Shown in pieces: positions 7,149 to 7,340 of a DNA stretch of 7,340 bases (positions are counted from its first letter, which is position 1; the number at the start of each line of letters is the position of its first letter). Location of the stretch: NCBI GenBank assembly GCA_946611025.1, contig CAMOCR010000035.1, positions 1-7,340 on the forward strand, in the 5' to 3' direction. Position numbers and translations under genes: made by a program. The notes under the pieces are model-generated. The model was not told where the DNA came from. It was given only the letters and a program-made list of their open reading frames with translations, and did no database searches. This DNA is from an uncultured Alphaproteobacteria bacterium. Its GTDB lineage: Bacteria > Pseudomonadota > Alphaproteobacteria > Rs-D84.

Positions 7149-7164
7149 ATAAGGGGCAAAAGTT

Positions 7165-7340
7165 ATGCAAGAACAGATAAAAAATATTCAAACACTGGCG
7201 GAATTACAGGCGTTATACACCGCGACATTTGGTAAAAATGGCACAATGACGGCGCGGTTAAAGCAAATGAAAGATTTATCAAACGATGAACGTGTGGCAT
7301 TGAATCGCGAAAATACCGAATTGCGTGAATTGTTCAAAGT
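7165..7340 (+). CDS. pheS: Phenylalanyl-tRNA synthetase alpha subunit, 5' part only
   Basis: The alpha subunit of the alpha2-beta2 enzyme that charges tRNA-Phe. Only 58 codons are in the window, covering the N-terminal helical arm; the catalytic class II domain lies downstream. The visible part has the family pattern of a short helix, the FGKNGTMTARLKQMKDL segment (22-38, equivalent to the LGKKG-x-LT motif of PheS), then DERVALNRENTELRELF (41-57), a charged coiled-coil-like helix. Start choice: an AAGGGG ribosome binding site (7151-7156) lies 8 bases before the ATG. Position after rplT agrees with the common rpmI-rplT-pheS-pheT order, so pheT is expected next. Certainty is limited by the truncation. 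Confidence 0.85.
   Translation, partial: MQEQIKNIQTLAELQALYTATFGKNGTMTARLKQMKDLSNDERVALNRENTELRELFK

Noticed and set aside
7096..7152. Possible Phe-containing leader peptide before pheS (GTG start, two TTT codons)
   Set aside because: No ribosome binding site, only two Phe codons, and the frame runs through the hairpin rather than stopping before it.

Overview
The window looks like a chromosomal housekeeping region from an AT-leaning Gram-negative bacterium, most likely an alphaproteobacterium. That placement is an inference. It rests on an MreC-MreD-PBP2-RodA rod-complex cluster, a TopA whose zinc finger is followed by glycine/tyrosine-rich C-terminal repeats, and an rpmI-rplT-pheS order. 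TGA acts as a normal stop (end of mreC), so there is no sign of a recoded genetic code. I cannot name the genus from sequence alone.

The minus strand from about 6359 down to 1 is one tightly packed gene series: mreC (6359-5538), mreD (5541-5083), mrdA/PBP2 (5093-3318), rodA (3316-2168) and topA (2164 to beyond base 1). Neighbouring genes overlap by 4 or 11 bases, or are separated by 1 or 3 bases, so the series reads as a single translationally coupled operon. The first four genes encode the membrane part of the elongasome: the MreC/MreD scaffold, the PBP2 transpeptidase and the RodA glycosyltransferase. Together they build lateral-wall peptidoglycan in rod-shaped cells. mreB, which commonly leads such clusters, is not here. 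The last gene, topA, encodes DNA topoisomerase I and has no obvious functional tie to wall synthesis. Its C-terminal end lies outside the window.

A 138-base divergent spacer (6360-6497) holds a candidate promoter and a candidate structured leader for the plus-strand operon: rpmI (L35, 6498-6701), rplT (L20, 6717-7085), a hairpin (7119-7148), and the start of pheS (7165 to beyond 7340). This is a translation operon of two 50S ribosomal proteins and phenylalanyl-tRNA synthetase alpha.

I found no mobile element, CRISPR array, tRNA, rRNA or defence-like system, and nothing that amounts to an undescribed system. The most unusual point is a short heptanucleotide repeat inside topA. By direct reading, a gain or loss of one unit would truncate the protein just after its zinc finger. 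The attachment of topA to the rod operon, the absent mreB, the rpmI leader hairpin and the rplT-pheS hairpin are secondary points.
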